Source: Exiguobacterium antarcticum DSM 14480
GTDB lineage: Bacteria > Bacillota > Bacilli > Exiguobacteriales > Exiguobacteriaceae
Assembly: GCF_000685865.1 (NCBI RefSeq)
Contig: NZ_JMKS01000005.1
Location: forward strand, 620,001 to 684,000
Direction of reading: 5' to 3'
DNA: 64,000 bases
A program made the translations under genes and the position numbers. The notes under the pieces were generated by a model. That model was not told where the DNA came from, did no database searches, and worked only from the letters and a program-made list of their open reading frames with translations. Every line of letters starts with the position of its first letter. Position 1 is the first letter of the stretch. Positions 52,364 through 61,120 of the stretch are shown here, in pieces.

Positions 52364-52720
52364 ATGAAGTATGTACTGCGCGTGCTGTATGGTGGCGGCT
52401 TACTGTTTGCCGGGATCGGTCATTTTCGAAACGAAAAGGGATTTGTTAAGATTATGCCCGCTTTCATCCCGTTCAAACGTTTTTTCGTCCAGCTGACCGG
52501 GGTCATCGAAGTATTGTATGGTCTGATGTTGCTGTCGGGTCGAGGCGTTGATATCGTTCGTAAGACGTTACCTGCTTTTTTATATGCCGTCTTACCGGCC
52601 AACATCAACATGGCGGTCAACCCGAAACCCATCAATGGGAAAAACTTGCCTGCTTGGGGACTGTGGGCCCGTCTTCCACTTCAATGGGTTTTGATTGCTT
52701 TTGCAAAACGGTTGAAGTAA
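52364..52720 (+). CDS. DoxX-like small membrane protein
   Basis: 118 residues with four hydrophobic segments. GGGLLFAGIGHFRNEKGFVKIMP and FFVQLTGVIEVLYGLMLL fit the DoxX/DoxD-like superfamily (first string spans residues 10-32 with key GIGHF). Function in Bacillales is unknown; relatives are linked to quinone redox and thiol stress. AAGGGAGATG precedes the ATG. It is monocistronic and ends in a bidirectional terminator. Confidence 0.75.
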   Translation: MKYVLRVLYGGGLLFAGIGHFRNEKGFVKIMPAFIPFKRFFVQLTGVIEVLYGLMLLSGRGVDIVRKTLPAFLYAVLPANINMAVNPKPINGKNLPAWGLWARLPLQWVLIAFAKRLK

Positions 52721-52729
52721 ATCACTTTT

Positions 52730-52782
52730 AAAAAATCCGAACGATTCCTGCGTGTGAAAGCCCAGGAACGTTCGGATTTTTC
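52730..52782. terminator. Bidirectional terminator between the DoxX-like and SGNH genes
   Basis: AAAAATCCGAACG pairs with CGTTCGGATTTTT, with an inner TTCCTG/CAGGAA helix. Confidence 0.88.
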
Positions 52783-52797
52783 TGTGATGCTATTTTC

Positions 52798-53562
52798 TTA
52801 GAAACGTTTTTCGACAGCCAAAATTGCTGCGTTGGAGATGTCTTCATACGTCGCGTCGTTCGGGTGGAACTGGTCGCTTGAAAGATCACGTTTGACGTCC
52901 CGCACGAGATTGAACGTATCGATGACTTCGATGTCATGTTTGATACCGAGTGTCCGTGATTTAGCGTTCCATTCTTGAACGATGCTGTCAAAGGCAGCTC
53001 CATTTTCGTTCGCGCGGAACGGGTTATAGAGTCCGACATAGAAAATGACGGCGTCCGGATTTTCTTCGCGTAAGATGCTGAATGTTTTCGTCAGGTTGTC
53101 TTGAGCCTTTTCAATCGTAGCTGCGGTTTTTTTGGCATCAAAGTTTGCGACACCTTCACCCCGGTTAAACAAATCGTTTCCGCCAATCGTCACCGAGATG
53201 ACTTTTGCTTGGGACAACGTACGACGGACTTCTTTTTGTTCCAGTTGTTTTAAGAGATCTTCCGTCCGGGCACCGCTGACGGCTAGATTTTGGAAACGTT
53301 CGACACGGTCGTTTTTGACGAGTTCCCGCCCGACGATCGCAGCGTAGCTGTTTCCGTTTGAAGCACCGACACCGCGCGTCAGGGAATCACCAAGCGCGAC
53401 ATATGTCCCGCCTTTTTTGACCGGTTCTTCCTTTGTCGGAGTCAAGACGGCCCGTTTGGGTGGATTGACGACATCGTTATAGGCACTCGCGAAACCGTAC
53501 CCGAAGACTGCCGTTAGAATAAGAGAAACTACTAAAAAAAGTGGCCAAACATATCGTTTCAT
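52798..53562 (-). CDS. SGNH/GDSL-type hydrolase, membrane-anchored
   Basis: 254 residues. An N-terminal hydrophobic anchor (WPLFLVVSLILTAVFGYGFA) is followed by the four SGNH blocks: GDSLTRG (Ser), a Gly in block II (NLAVSGART), GGND (Asn) and the Asp/His pair in DQFHPN. It is a lipase/esterase of the YpmR/LipL-like group acting outside the membrane. AAGGAGGAA precedes the ATG. Its end shares the terminator at 52730-52782. Substrate unknown. Confidence 0.9.
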   Translation of the reverse strand: MKRYVWPLFLVVSLILTAVFGYGFASAYNDVVNPPKRAVLTPTKEEPVKKGGTYVALGDSLTRGVGASNGNSYAAIVGRELVKNDRVERFQNLAVSGARTEDLLKQLEQKEVRRTLSQAKVISVTIGGNDLFNRGEGVANFDAKKTAATIEKAQDNLTKTFSILREENPDAVIFYVGLYNPFRANENGAAFDSIVQEWNAKSRTLGIKHDIEVIDTFNLVRDVKRDLSSDQFHPNDATYEDISNAAILAVEKRF

Positions 53563-53688
53563 GAACCGTTCCTCCTTTTGCTGTTACTATGATTGTAGCA
53601 AAACTTTTCGGAATGTGCGGTTTTGAAGTGTTTCGATAAGGTAAATCATTCATTATTCCGCTAGAATGGATACTAAGAGGTGAGAGAC

Positions 53689-54609
53689 GTGAAACCAACT
53701 GTAAAATTAGAATCAGTCACAAAAGTCATTGGAAAAAAAACGATCATTGATAACATTTCGTTCGAAATCTTCCCCGGTGAAGTGTTCGGATTCCTCGGAC
53801 CCAATGGTGCCGGAAAGACGACGACGATCCGGATGCTTGTTGGTCTGATCAAACCGACATCAGGCAAGATCACGGTTTGTGACTTTGATGTCCGCAAACA
53901 ATTTGTCCAAGCGATGCAACGAATCGGCTCGATTGTTGAAAACCCAGAGCTGTATAAATATTTGACAGGACGCGAAAATCTGCAGGTCTTCTCACGGATG
54001 TTGCCGGACGTCGACGAGGCGCGGATTCAGGAAGTCATTGATTTGGTCGACTTGACGGCACGGGTGGACGATCAGGTCCGGACGTATTCCCTTGGGATGC
54101 GCCAACGTCTTGGGATTGCACAAGCTTTGCTCGGTCGCCCGGATGTCTTGATTCTGGACGAACCGACCAATGGACTCGATCCGATGGGAATCCGGGATTT
54201 ACGTCAATTCATTCGGAAATTAGTTGACGAGACCGGTTTGTCCGTTTTGGTGTCGAGCCATATCCTGGCCGAAATCGAAATGCTTGCGGATCGTGTCGCG
54301 ATCATGAGTTACGGGAAAATCGTTCAAGTCGGGACAGTCAAGGAATTGGTCGAGTCACTGGCACCGGGAGTCGATTGGCGTGTCGATGATGCGTTCAAGG
54401 CAAACGAGATTTTGTCGGCGTCTCCTGACGTCCAAGTCTCGGAAATCGTTGATGCCAACACCGTTCATACCTTGATGGATGCCAGTAAGACACCATCGCT
54501 CAATAAACAATTGTTTGAAGCAGGTGTAGAAGTCTGGACGATTGAACGAAAAGTCCAGACGCTGGAAGATCTCTTCATTACATTAACAGGAGGAGATCAT
54601 ATTGCGTAA
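53689..54609 (+). CDS. ABC transporter ATPase (NatA/BcrA-like)
   Basis: 306 residues. Walker A GPNGAGKTTT, signature SLGMRQRLGIAQAL, Walker B VLILDEPTNGLDP and switch His in VSSHILAEIE place it with the DrrA/NatA/BcrA ATPases of ABC-2 exporters. A C-terminal extension of about 80 residues follows. The GTG at 53689 was preferred to the in-frame GTG at 53680, which would be too close to GAGGTG. It overlaps the permease gene by eight bases. The exported substrate is unknown. Confidence 0.88.
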   Translation: MKPTVKLESVTKVIGKKTIIDNISFEIFPGEVFGFLGPNGAGKTTTIRMLVGLIKPTSGKITVCDFDVRKQFVQAMQRIGSIVENPELYKYLTGRENLQVFSRMLPDVDEARIQEVIDLVDLTARVDDQVRTYSLGMRQRLGIAQALLGRPDVLILDEPTNGLDPMGIRDLRQFIRKLVDETGLSVLVSSHILAEIEMLADRVAIMSYGKIVQVGTVKELVESLAPGVDWRVDDAFKANEILSASPDVQVSEIVDANTVHTLMDASKTPSLNKQLFEAGVEVWTIERKVQTLEDLFITLTGGDHIA

Positions 54610-55600
54610 CCCGAACATGATTGGATTGGTTCAAAACGAAGTGATGAAGATTGCTTCCAAAAAACGGTTTGCCGTCGTTGCCATTATTTTAGTAGTCCTT
54701 GTCTCGATGTTTACGTATGCCCAGTACCGGGACATTCAAGAACAGATCAAGAAACAGGGGACACTCGACTGGCGGGTCGAACTGCAACAAGATATCGTCG
54801 ACACGCAAAACCGGTTAGCTTCAAGCAGTATCCAAGATGAATTTCGACAGTTTCTGGAGTTTGACTTAAAACAAAATCAGTACTATCTCGATAATGACAT
54901 CAATCCGAACTATCCGGGAGCACCGACCTTCATCCGGATTTTCTTCTCCCAAGGATTGACCCTGATTCTGCCGCTCTTCATCATCGTCATCATGGCGGAC
55001 ATCGTCAGCGGGGAACAAAATGATGGGACGATTAAAACCTTGCTGTCCCGTCCTGTTAGACGTTGGAAAATTTTGATGGCGAAATGGCTGACGACGCTGT
55101 TGTATACGTCAATGCTGATGGCGCTGACTGCCGCCGTCTGTTATGCGATTTCCGGTATCGTCCTCGGATATGACGGATGGACCGCGCCGATTCTGACCGG
55201 TTTCCAGGCCTCGCCAAGCGGAACGTTTTCGACCGAATTCGTGCATACGATTCCGATGTGGGAATACTTGTTGATGGCTGTGGGACTCGCCTGGATCGTC
55301 ACGGCAGTCGTCGCGACGATCGCCTTGATGGTCTCCGTACTCGTCAAAAACACTGCGACCGGTATCGGAATCATGATGGCAGTCTTGATTTCAGGGACGC
55401 TGTTGACGACACTTGGTTCAAGTTGGACGAGTTCGAAGTACCTCGTCAACGTCAACTTCGGTTTAATCAACTACCTCGATGGACAAGCGCCACCGATTGA
55501 AGGGATGACGTTGCCGTTCTCTCTCGCCGTCTTACTTTGTTGGACGGTTGGGGCGTTGATTGTCGCCTTCTGGAACTTCACGCAAAAAGATATGTACTGA
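54602..55600 (+). CDS. ABC-2 type permease
   Basis: 332 residues with about six membrane segments and a large external loop between the first two (about 45-115). IVSGEQNDGTIKTLLSRPVRR is the conserved cytoplasmic motif of ABC-2 exporter permeases. The start is TTG with AGGAGG eight bases before it, inside the end of the ATPase gene, so the pair is coupled. No peptide or bacteriocin gene lies beside it. Confidence 0.88.
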   Translation: MRNPNMIGLVQNEVMKIASKKRFAVVAIILVVLVSMFTYAQYRDIQEQIKKQGTLDWRVELQQDIVDTQNRLASSSIQDEFRQFLEFDLKQNQYYLDNDINPNYPGAPTFIRIFFSQGLTLILPLFIIVIMADIVSGEQNDGTIKTLLSRPVRRWKILMAKWLTTLLYTSMLMALTAAVCYAISGIVLGYDGWTAPILTGFQASPSGTFSTEFVHTIPMWEYLLMAVGLAWIVTAVVATIALMVSVLVKNTATGIGIMMAVLISGTLLTTLGSSWTSSKYLVNVNFGLINYLDGQAPPIEGMTLPFSLAVLLCWTVGALIVAFWNFTQKDMY

Positions 55601-55611
55601 CACACGACAAG

Positions 55612-55646
55612 AAAGCCCCTTCTCCGGTATGGAAAAGGGGCTTTTT
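55612..55646 (+). terminator. Rho-independent terminator after the ABC-2 pair
   Basis: AAAGCCCCTT and AAGGGGCTTT form the stem, with inner TCC/GGA pairing, followed by T residues. Confidence 0.88.
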
Positions 55647-55758
55647 GGCATATGTCAAGCATATGCCTGGAATCAAGAAGGGAATCCTTCTTAGAGAAGC
55701 TGATGCAGGTCAGCTTCTGCGCTACGTAACAATCGTACTTTTATCATAGCGATTCCAG
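55647..55758. other. Multi-hairpin intergenic element
   Basis: Directly after the terminator, four perfect inverted repeats follow without gaps: GGCATATG/CATATGCC (55647-55667), AAGAAGG/CCTTCTT with loop GAAT (55675-55692), AGAAGCTGA/TCAGCTTCT (55695-55718), and an outer pair CTGGAATC (55667-55674)/GATTCCAG (55751-55758) that encloses the second, third and a weaker GCTA/TAGC arm. Together they could form a closed multi-branch RNA about 92 bases long. It has no T-loop, CCA end or anticodon-like arm, so it is not a tRNA. It may be a small RNA or leader element, or a mobile palindromic repeat. Confidence 0.55.
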
Positions 55759-55844
55759 TAATTGGTGTCAAACCTGCTTGAAAGGGTTTACGAAGTCAAA
55801 GAATTGTCAAAAGGTATCTAAAGACAACAGAGGAGGTGCCAAAA

Positions 55845-55937
55845 ATGGCGGATTGGGGAATTATGCTGACAGGTTTAGTCATTTGTGGATGGTGTGTGTT
55901 TAGTGCGGTATACGATGACTTCATTCGCCGCGTGTAA
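55845..55937 (+). CDS. Small hydrophobic protein, 30 residues
   Basis: MADWGIMLTGLVICGWCVFS is the start; it has one membrane segment and a charged tail (DDFIRRV). AGGAGGTG lies five bases before the ATG and a terminator follows 12 bases after the stop, so it looks like a genuine short gene. I do not recognise it. The multi-hairpin element lies about 90 bases upstream and may belong to its leader. Confidence 0.6.
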   Translation: MADWGIMLTGLVICGWCVFSAVYDDFIRRV

Positions 55938-55949
55938 TAGAACTCATCG

Positions 55950-55980
55950 AACCGTCTTCTTTACAGGAGACGGTTTTTTT
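55950..55980 (+). terminator. Rho-independent terminator after the small ORF
   Basis: AACCGTCTTC and GGAGACGGTT form the stem around a TTTACA loop, followed by seven T residues. Confidence 0.85.
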
Positions 55981-56050
55981 GTCGTGTCTGTGATTTAGGC
56001 AGATATGATACACTGACTACAAACACGTATAAGCTAGGAATGGTGATTTC

Positions 56051-56983
56051 ATGAGTAAACAACCCGTCATTGTCATCGTTGGACCGACCGCCGTCGGAAA
56101 AACCAAGACAGGCATTGAATTAGCGAAAAAATTAAACGGCGAAATCATTTCAGGTGACTCCGTTCAAGTCTACAAACAGATGGACATCGGGTCAGCGAAG
56201 GTGACGCACGAAGAAATGGAAGGAATTCCGCATCATTTGCTCGATCTGGTTGATCCGGACGACGAGATGAGTGTCGCGCGTTTTCAGACGTTGGCCCGAG
56301 CGGCAATCGATCAGATTGCGGCAAAAGGCAAGTTACCGATCATCGTCGGTGGCACGGGGCTCTATATCCGGGCGATTTTGTATGATTATCAATTTACTGT
56401 CCAGGCAGAAGATAAAGCGTTACGGCAGGAATTAGAACAGTTTGCGCAAATCGAAGGAGCGCAGGCGCTCCATGATCGCTTGCGGCAGCTTGATGCAGAG
56501 CGGGCGGAAGCGATCCACCCGAACAATATCCAACGGGTCGTCCGGGCGATTGAAGTCGCCATGAGCGGGCAAACGCAAGTCTCCGGCAGTGAACCGAGTC
56601 TTTATGAGAGCTTGTTGTTTGTCTTACATATGGATGACCGGGAGCAGTTGTATGCGCGGATCGATCAACGGGTCGACTTGATGGTCGAACAAGGACTGGT
56701 CAAAGAAGTCAATCAGTTGGTTGCTTCAGGTTACGGTGAGACAAAAGCGATGCAGGCGATCGGCTACAAGGAAATGATGCCCGTTTTAGAAGGAGCGCCA
56801 CTCGAACCGGCTGTCGATTTGCTTAAACGAAATACACGACGGTTCGCAAAACGGCAATTAACCTGGTTCCGGCATCAATTTGACGGCATTTGGATTGAAA
56901 TGGGAAGGCTTTCATTTGAAGAAAACTTCAAAATTATCTATGATAGAACAGTAGGGTTTCTGAAAGCGGTTAAATCGGAGTAG
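56051..56983 (+). CDS. miaA: tRNA dimethylallyltransferase
   Basis: 310 residues. P-loop [33 protein letters not shown] and [13 protein letters not shown] are the standard motifs. It adds the dimethylallyl group to A37 of tRNAs reading U-starting codons. The miaA-hfq order is conserved across Bacillales and many other bacteria. hfq begins 43 bases downstream, probably in the same transcript. Confidence 0.97.
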   Translation: MSKQPVIVIVGPTAVGKTKTGIELAKKLNGEIISGDSVQVYKQMDIGSAKVTHEEMEGIPHHLLDLVDPDDEMSVARFQTLARAAIDQIAAKGKLPIIVGGTGLYIRAILYDYQFTVQAEDKALRQELEQFAQIEGAQALHDRLRQLDAERAEAIHPNNIQRVVRAIEVAMSGQTQVSGSEPSLYESLLFVLHMDDREQLYARIDQRVDLMVEQGLVKEVNQLVASGYGETKAMQAIGYKEMMPVLEGAPLEPAVDLLKRNTRRFAKRQLTWFRHQFDGIWIEMGRLSFEENFKIIYDRTVGFLKAVKSE

Positions 56984-57026
56984 CCTGAAGAGAAAAACAG
57001 ATAAAATAGAGGGGGCACGGGGTCTT

Positions 57027-57278
57027 ATGAAAGCGACGTATAACATTCAAGACTATTTTTTAAATCAATTACGAAAAGATTCGGTTCCAACGACAGTGTT
57101 TTTAATCAGTGGGTATCAGTTACGGGGATTGGTCAAATCGTTTGATAACTTTACCGTCATTTTGGAATCGGAAGGCAAACAACAATTGATTTACAAACAT
57201 GCCATCTCGACATTTGCACCGGCACGCAACGTGACGTTGTATGAACAAGAGACGGAAACGGAAGAAGTCACACGTTAA
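57027..57278 (+). CDS. hfq: RNA chaperone Hfq
   Basis: 83 residues with Sm1 ([21 protein letters not shown]) and Sm2 (LIYKHAIST) motifs; YKHAIS matches the conserved (Y/F)KHAIS of Hfq. The N-terminal [14 protein letters not shown] is typical of the family. The C-terminus is short, as in Gram-positive Hfq. It forms a hexamer that binds small RNAs. It follows miaA and ends in a double terminator. Confidence 0.97.
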   Translation: MKATYNIQDYFLNQLRKDSVPTTVFLISGYQLRGLVKSFDNFTVILESEGKQQLIYKHAISTFAPARNVTLYEQETETEEVTR

Positions 57279-57282
57279 AAAA

Positions 57283-57341
57283 AGACGGCCGGGGGGCCGT
57301 CTACTCGACGGAACAACGCTGCGGCGTTGTTCCTTTTTTTT
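57283..57341. terminator. Double hairpin terminator between hfq and the recombinase gene
   Basis: AGACGGCC/GGCCGTCT (57283-57302), then GGAACAACGC/GCGTTGTTCC (57310-57333) followed by eight T residues. The genes on each side converge here. Confidence 0.88.
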
Positions 57342-57342
57342 G

Positions 57343-58317
57343 TTAGAGTAACTCTTTTAATTCGTCAAACGCGTCGGCATACCGTCTCAGTGAGACGTCT
57401 TTATAGAGGCACGTCTTCGTCAAGCGTTCTTCTTTTGTTAACTCTTCCAAATAGGTCCCGAGAATAAAGCTGTTGCGTAACATCGACGGGGTGATGATCC
57501 GTTTGTTGTCCGAGCGTTCATTTAACTGGCGCATCATCTTCGTGATCATGACGATCGACAATTGTTTCGGGGCATTTTTGCTGTAGACCCAGCGAAACGT
57601 CATCCGTGAGAAATCAAAGGCGACGAAAAACGGATCGGCCGAATGATACCGCGGACGGACCGGTTCCGGAATCGTCTTTAAATACGCGAGCATCAGATCC
57701 TGATCGTCACGCTCCAGGTACAGGAGGTATGCATTGCCGAGCCGGTCGTGGACGGTCATTTCACGTTGCGCGAAATTCAAGTCCTGCATCTTCAGACCGA
57801 TGATGTGATGAACCCGGAGGCCGTAGCGGTAGAAGAGGCGTAAAATCAACTCGTTCCGGTCAATCAAGTAAGGCCTTGCGACGAGTTGGTGATCGGTCAA
57901 TCCCCGGTCGGACCGGTTCGTCCGGATTAGTTGTTCGTATTCAGCCAGCGAGGCGACGTGTCCCGGTGTCAATTCGTGGGACGGTTGGGCGTACTCGATC
58001 AGCTTTGTCTTCGTCTGACGGATTTGATAGTTGACTTGGTTGAGGACGCTGACAATTCGGGCGACGGTCGCCTGCTGATACAGTTTTTCTTCGATCAAGT
58101 ACTCATTGATGAACGTTTTCCACGTCTCAAGCGGAATCGCCTTGAAGTCGTCGATCGTCTCGAGCGGTTGATCGACTTCCGTCATGTACCGGTGAATTTC
58201 AATCAAATCGTAGCGGTAACGACGGATCGTCGAGTCTTGTCTGCCGCTCGCGCTCAGAAAAAATAAATACCGTTCGATGAATTCCGGCAAGGTGTAGTCG
58301 AGTCGTTCTCGTGCCAT
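57343..58317 (-). CDS. Tyrosine-recombinase-like protein with degenerate active site
   Basis: 324 residues. The N-terminal SAM-like core-binding domain (about 8-105) and C-terminal catalytic fold are those of phage-integrase/XerC-like recombinases. The first catalytic Arg is R168 in YRYGLRVHH. The box II His-x-x-Arg reads S278-M-L-R281, so the His is replaced by Ser. The following His is Asn282, and there is no clear LGH box before the candidate nucleophile Tyr313 (or Tyr305). No phage genes or att sites were seen around it. It may be a domesticated DNA-binding protein. Function unknown. Confidence 0.8.
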   Translation of the reverse strand: MARERLDYTLPEFIERYLFFLSASGRQDSTIRRYRYDLIEIHRYMTEVDQPLETIDDFKAIPLETWKTFINEYLIEEKLYQQATVARIVSVLNQVNYQIRQTKTKLIEYAQPSHELTPGHVASLAEYEQLIRTNRSDRGLTDHQLVARPYLIDRNELILRLFYRYGLRVHHIIGLKMQDLNFAQREMTVHDRLGNAYLLYLERDDQDLMLAYLKTIPEPVRPRYHSADPFFVAFDFSRMTFRWVYSKNAPKQLSIVMITKMMRQLNERSDNKRIITPSMLRNSFILGTYLEELTKEERLTKTCLYKDVSLRRYADAFDELKELL

Positions 58318-58452
58318 AACGGACCTCCTGTAGGATGACTTTCTTTCATCATAAACCGAACGAATGTTTCCTGTCCAAAAAAGTTCAGACGATAGGGTGC
58401 ATGTGGTATGATTAGGGGCGCAGAATGTCTTTATTTTGAAAGGAATGATTTT

Positions 58453-59694
58453 ATGTCAGAACGCGTCATCGTCGTCGGTTGTCAGCTCCCCGGTGTACCA
58501 GATCATATCTATGCAGAATCGGTCGCGGAGCTTGAAGCACTCGTTACGACTGCGCACGCCGTCGTGGTAGGACGACTCGATCAGAAACGTCAATCGATCG
58601 ATCGCCGTACGTTTATCGGAAAAGGGAAGGTCGAGGAACTTGTTGCGTTAGCAGAGGAACTCGAACCGGATTTAATCATTTTTAATGCTGAAGTCACACC
58701 GGGACAGATGAAAAATATCCGGATTGCGCTCGAAGATCCGGAATCGATCAAACTGATTGACCGGACGCAGCTGATCTTAGATATCTTCGCTGGTCGCGCC
58801 CAGTCTCGGGAAGGGAAATTACAAGTCGAGCTCGCCCAAATGAGTTACTTGTTACCCCGTCTGAGTGGACAAGGGACCCAGTTATCGCGACTCGGTGGAG
58901 GAATCGGGACACGTGGTCCCGGTGAATCGAAACTTGAGACCGACCGCCGGCACATCCGTCGTCGTGTCGACGAAATCAAGAAACAACTCGAAACATCGGT
59001 CGCCCACCGCGCCCGTTACCGGGAACGCCGGAAGGAAAACCAGACGTTCCAAATCGCGCTCGTCGGGTATACGAATGCCGGGAAGTCAACGATTTTCAAT
59101 CGGTTGACCAATGCTGACACATACGAGAAAAACGAATTGTTCGCGACGCTTGATCCGTTGACACGTCAGTTTGATTTGCCGGAAGGCGGTCAGATTCTTC
59201 TGACGGATACCGTCGGATTCATTCAAGATCTGCCGACGAAACTGATTGCTGCATTCCGTTCGACACTTGAAGAAGTCCTCGAAGCGGACTTGATCATCCA
59301 TGTCATCGATGCGTCAAGTGAACATTATCTCAATCAGATGCAGACGACAAACGATGTCCTGGATGAGCTCGGTGCCGGTGACATTCCGCAACTCGAGGTC
59401 TTTAATAAAAAAGACCGGTTGACGGACTTGTTCACAGGTGGGAAATTATTGATTTCAGCACTGGATCCGGCAGATATCGAACGTCTGACGGTCGAAATCG
59501 AAAAAGCAATCAGTGAGATTCTCGAATACCTCGAGATCCGGATCCCGGTCGAGGCGTTTGTCCATTACAATCCGGCAAAAGAAGTGATGATGAATTTAAA
59601 AGAAGAGTATGAAGAGGACGGGTCCGTGGTCTTAAAAGGATTTTTACGTAAAGACACACGACTGTACTCGACATTGAAAAAATACGAGGTGTAA
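58453..59694 (+). CDS. hflX: Ribosome-associated GTPase HflX
   Basis: 413 residues. An N-terminal HflX domain with nucleotide-binding features (VGRLDQKRQSIDRRTFIGKG) and a GTPase domain with G1 GYTNAGKSTIF, G3 DTVGFIQDLP and G4 NKKD. ELAQMSYLLPRLSGQG is a family hallmark. It rescues or splits stalled ribosomes under stress. The ATG at 58453 has AAAGGAATG before it. It follows the usual hfq-hflX order with the recombinase gene inserted between, and the YnbB-type gene follows after seven bases. Confidence 0.95.
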   Translation: MSERVIVVGCQLPGVPDHIYAESVAELEALVTTAHAVVVGRLDQKRQSIDRRTFIGKGKVEELVALAEELEPDLIIFNAEVTPGQMKNIRIALEDPESIKLIDRTQLILDIFAGRAQSREGKLQVELAQMSYLLPRLSGQGTQLSRLGGGIGTRGPGESKLETDRRHIRRRVDEIKKQLETSVAHRARYRERRKENQTFQIALVGYTNAGKSTIFNRLTNADTYEKNELFATLDPLTRQFDLPEGGQILLTDTVGFIQDLPTKLIAAFRSTLEEVLEADLIIHVIDASSEHYLNQMQTTNDVLDELGAGDIPQLEVFNKKDRLTDLFTGGKLLISALDPADIERLTVEIEKAISEILEYLEIRIPVEAFVHYNPAKEVMMNLKEEYEEDGSVVLKGFLRKDTRLYSTLKKYEV

Positions 59695-59701
59695 TCTAAT
59701 C

Positions 59702-60979
59702 ATGTTTTCGGAGTTAACGTATTATGAAACGATTCGTCCGTTCGTCGAACGGGCGGAAGAAAAAATCGCACCAGGAATCAAACAGGCGCAACAAGTCGCG
59801 GAACAGAATCAGTTCCGCGTCTTAAACGCGTTTCGTCAGCATAAAGTCAGTGATTTCCACTTCATGCCGTCGACCGGTTATGGCTACAACGATGAAGGGC
59901 GCGACAATCTCGAACGGATCTATGCATCAGTCTTTGGGGCGGAAGCCGGGCTGTGTCGGGCACAAATCATCAGCGGCACCCATGCAATCGGGATTGCGTT
60001 ATTCGGTCTCTTGTTGCCGGGCGACGAACTACTTTATATCACGGGGAAACCATACGATACGTTAGAAGAAATCGTCGGGATCCGGGGAGACGGTCGTGGG
60101 TCGTTAAAGGAACTCGGTGTGACCTATGACGTCGTCGAGATGAAACAGGCAGAGACGATTGATCTTGAGGCCGTCCTCGCCCGGATCACGGACAAGACGA
60201 AGGTCGTCGGCATCCAGCGTTCAAAAGGGTATGCGACACGCCGGAGTCTGCCGGTCGCAGAGATTGGTCAAGCCATCGCAGCGATCAAAGCACAGCATCC
60301 CCATGTCATCGTCTTCGTCGACAATTGTTACGGCGAATTCGTCGAGACGATTGAACCGACCCACGTCGGTGCCGATATCATGGCAGGTTCGTTGATTAAA
60401 AATCCGGGTGGTGGTCTCGCGAAGACCGGCGGGTACCTCGTCGGTCGCCGCGATTTGATCGAACGGGCGTCGTTCCGAATGACGACACCTGGTATCGGTG
60501 CGGAAGCCGGTCCATCGCTTTATTCGCTTCAAGACATGTATCAAGGGTTCTTCATGGCACCGCATACGGTCAGTCAGGCATTGATGGGGGCGATGTTCAC
60601 CTCAAGCATGATGGAACAGTTTGGATTTGAGACGGCACCGCATTACGCCGCTGAACGGACAGATTTGATTCAATCGGTTTCCTTCCATGCACCGGAGCCG
60701 ATGATTGCTTTTTGTCAGGCGATTCAGGCGGCATCACCGGTCAATGCCCACGCCTTGCCGATTCCTGATTATATGCCGGGATACGCGGATGATGTCATCA
60801 TGGCAGCGGGGACGTTCATTCAAGGTTCATCGATCGAGTTATCAGCAGACGGTCCGATCCGGGCGCCGTATACGGCATATGTCCAAGGTGGATTGACTTA
60901 CAGCCACGTCAAGATTGCCATCGTCTCGGCCGTCAATCAACTGATGGAACAACAATTGATTCAAACGCAACAGGTTTAA
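59702..60979 (+). CDS. ynbB: PLP-dependent lyase-like protein YnbB (Alum_res family)
   Basis: 425 residues of the methionine gamma-lyase/aluminium-resistance family. FHFMPSTGYGYNDEGRDNL and HAIGIALFGLLLPGDE are family motifs. The PLP Lys is in GSLIKNPGGGLAKTGGYLVG. The reaction in Bacillales is not known with certainty. Position between hflX and glnR is conserved in Firmicutes. It ends about 60 bases before the GlnR operator region. Confidence 0.9.
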   Translation: MFSELTYYETIRPFVERAEEKIAPGIKQAQQVAEQNQFRVLNAFRQHKVSDFHFMPSTGYGYNDEGRDNLERIYASVFGAEAGLCRAQIISGTHAIGIALFGLLLPGDELLYITGKPYDTLEEIVGIRGDGRGSLKELGVTYDVVEMKQAETIDLEAVLARITDKTKVVGIQRSKGYATRRSLPVAEIGQAIAAIKAQHPHVIVFVDNCYGEFVETIEPTHVGADIMAGSLIKNPGGGLAKTGGYLVGRRDLIERASFRMTTPGIGAEAGPSLYSLQDMYQGFFMAPHTVSQALMGAMFTSSMMEQFGFETAPHYAAERTDLIQSVSFHAPEPMIAFCQAIQAASPVNAHALPIPDYMPGYADDVIMAAGTFIQGSSIELSADGPIRAPYTAYVQGGLTYSHVKIAIVSAVNQLMEQQLIQTQQV

Positions 60980-61041
60980 AATAAGGGCTTGATGTGAAAA
61001 TACCTCTGTTACCCCAAGTCGTCTGACTTGTAAGAAAGTCA

Positions 61042-61091
61042 TGTTAACTTTCCTTACATCTCTTGACAACTTGCCTTACAGAGGTTTATTC
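61042..61091 (+). promoter_or_regulatory. glnRA promoter with two GlnR/TnrA sites
   Basis: TGTTA-N7-TTACA (61042-61058) fits the GlnR/TnrA consensus TGTNA-N7-TNACA exactly. TGACA-N7-TTACA (61064-61080) fits with one mismatch and covers the -35 TTGACA (61063-61068). The -10 is TTATTC or TTTATT near 61085-61091. This is the usual double-operator layout for autorepression of glnRA during nitrogen excess. Confidence 0.9.
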
Positions 61092-61120
61092 TCATGAAGT
61101 AAGGAAAAAGGAGGAACGAA

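Noticed and set aside
53689-55600. Bacteriocin or lantibiotic immunity/export cluster
   Set aside because: Only the two exporter genes are present, with no precursor peptide, modification enzyme or two-component system nearby.
55667-55758. tRNA-like cloverleaf
   Set aside because: The closed three-arm fold lacks a T-loop, an anticodon arm of the right size and a CCA or discriminator pattern; stem lengths do not fit a tRNA.
59702-60979. YnbB-type PLP enzyme as a novelty
   Set aside because: Its place between hflX and glnR is the normal Firmicutes order; only its exact reaction is uncertain.
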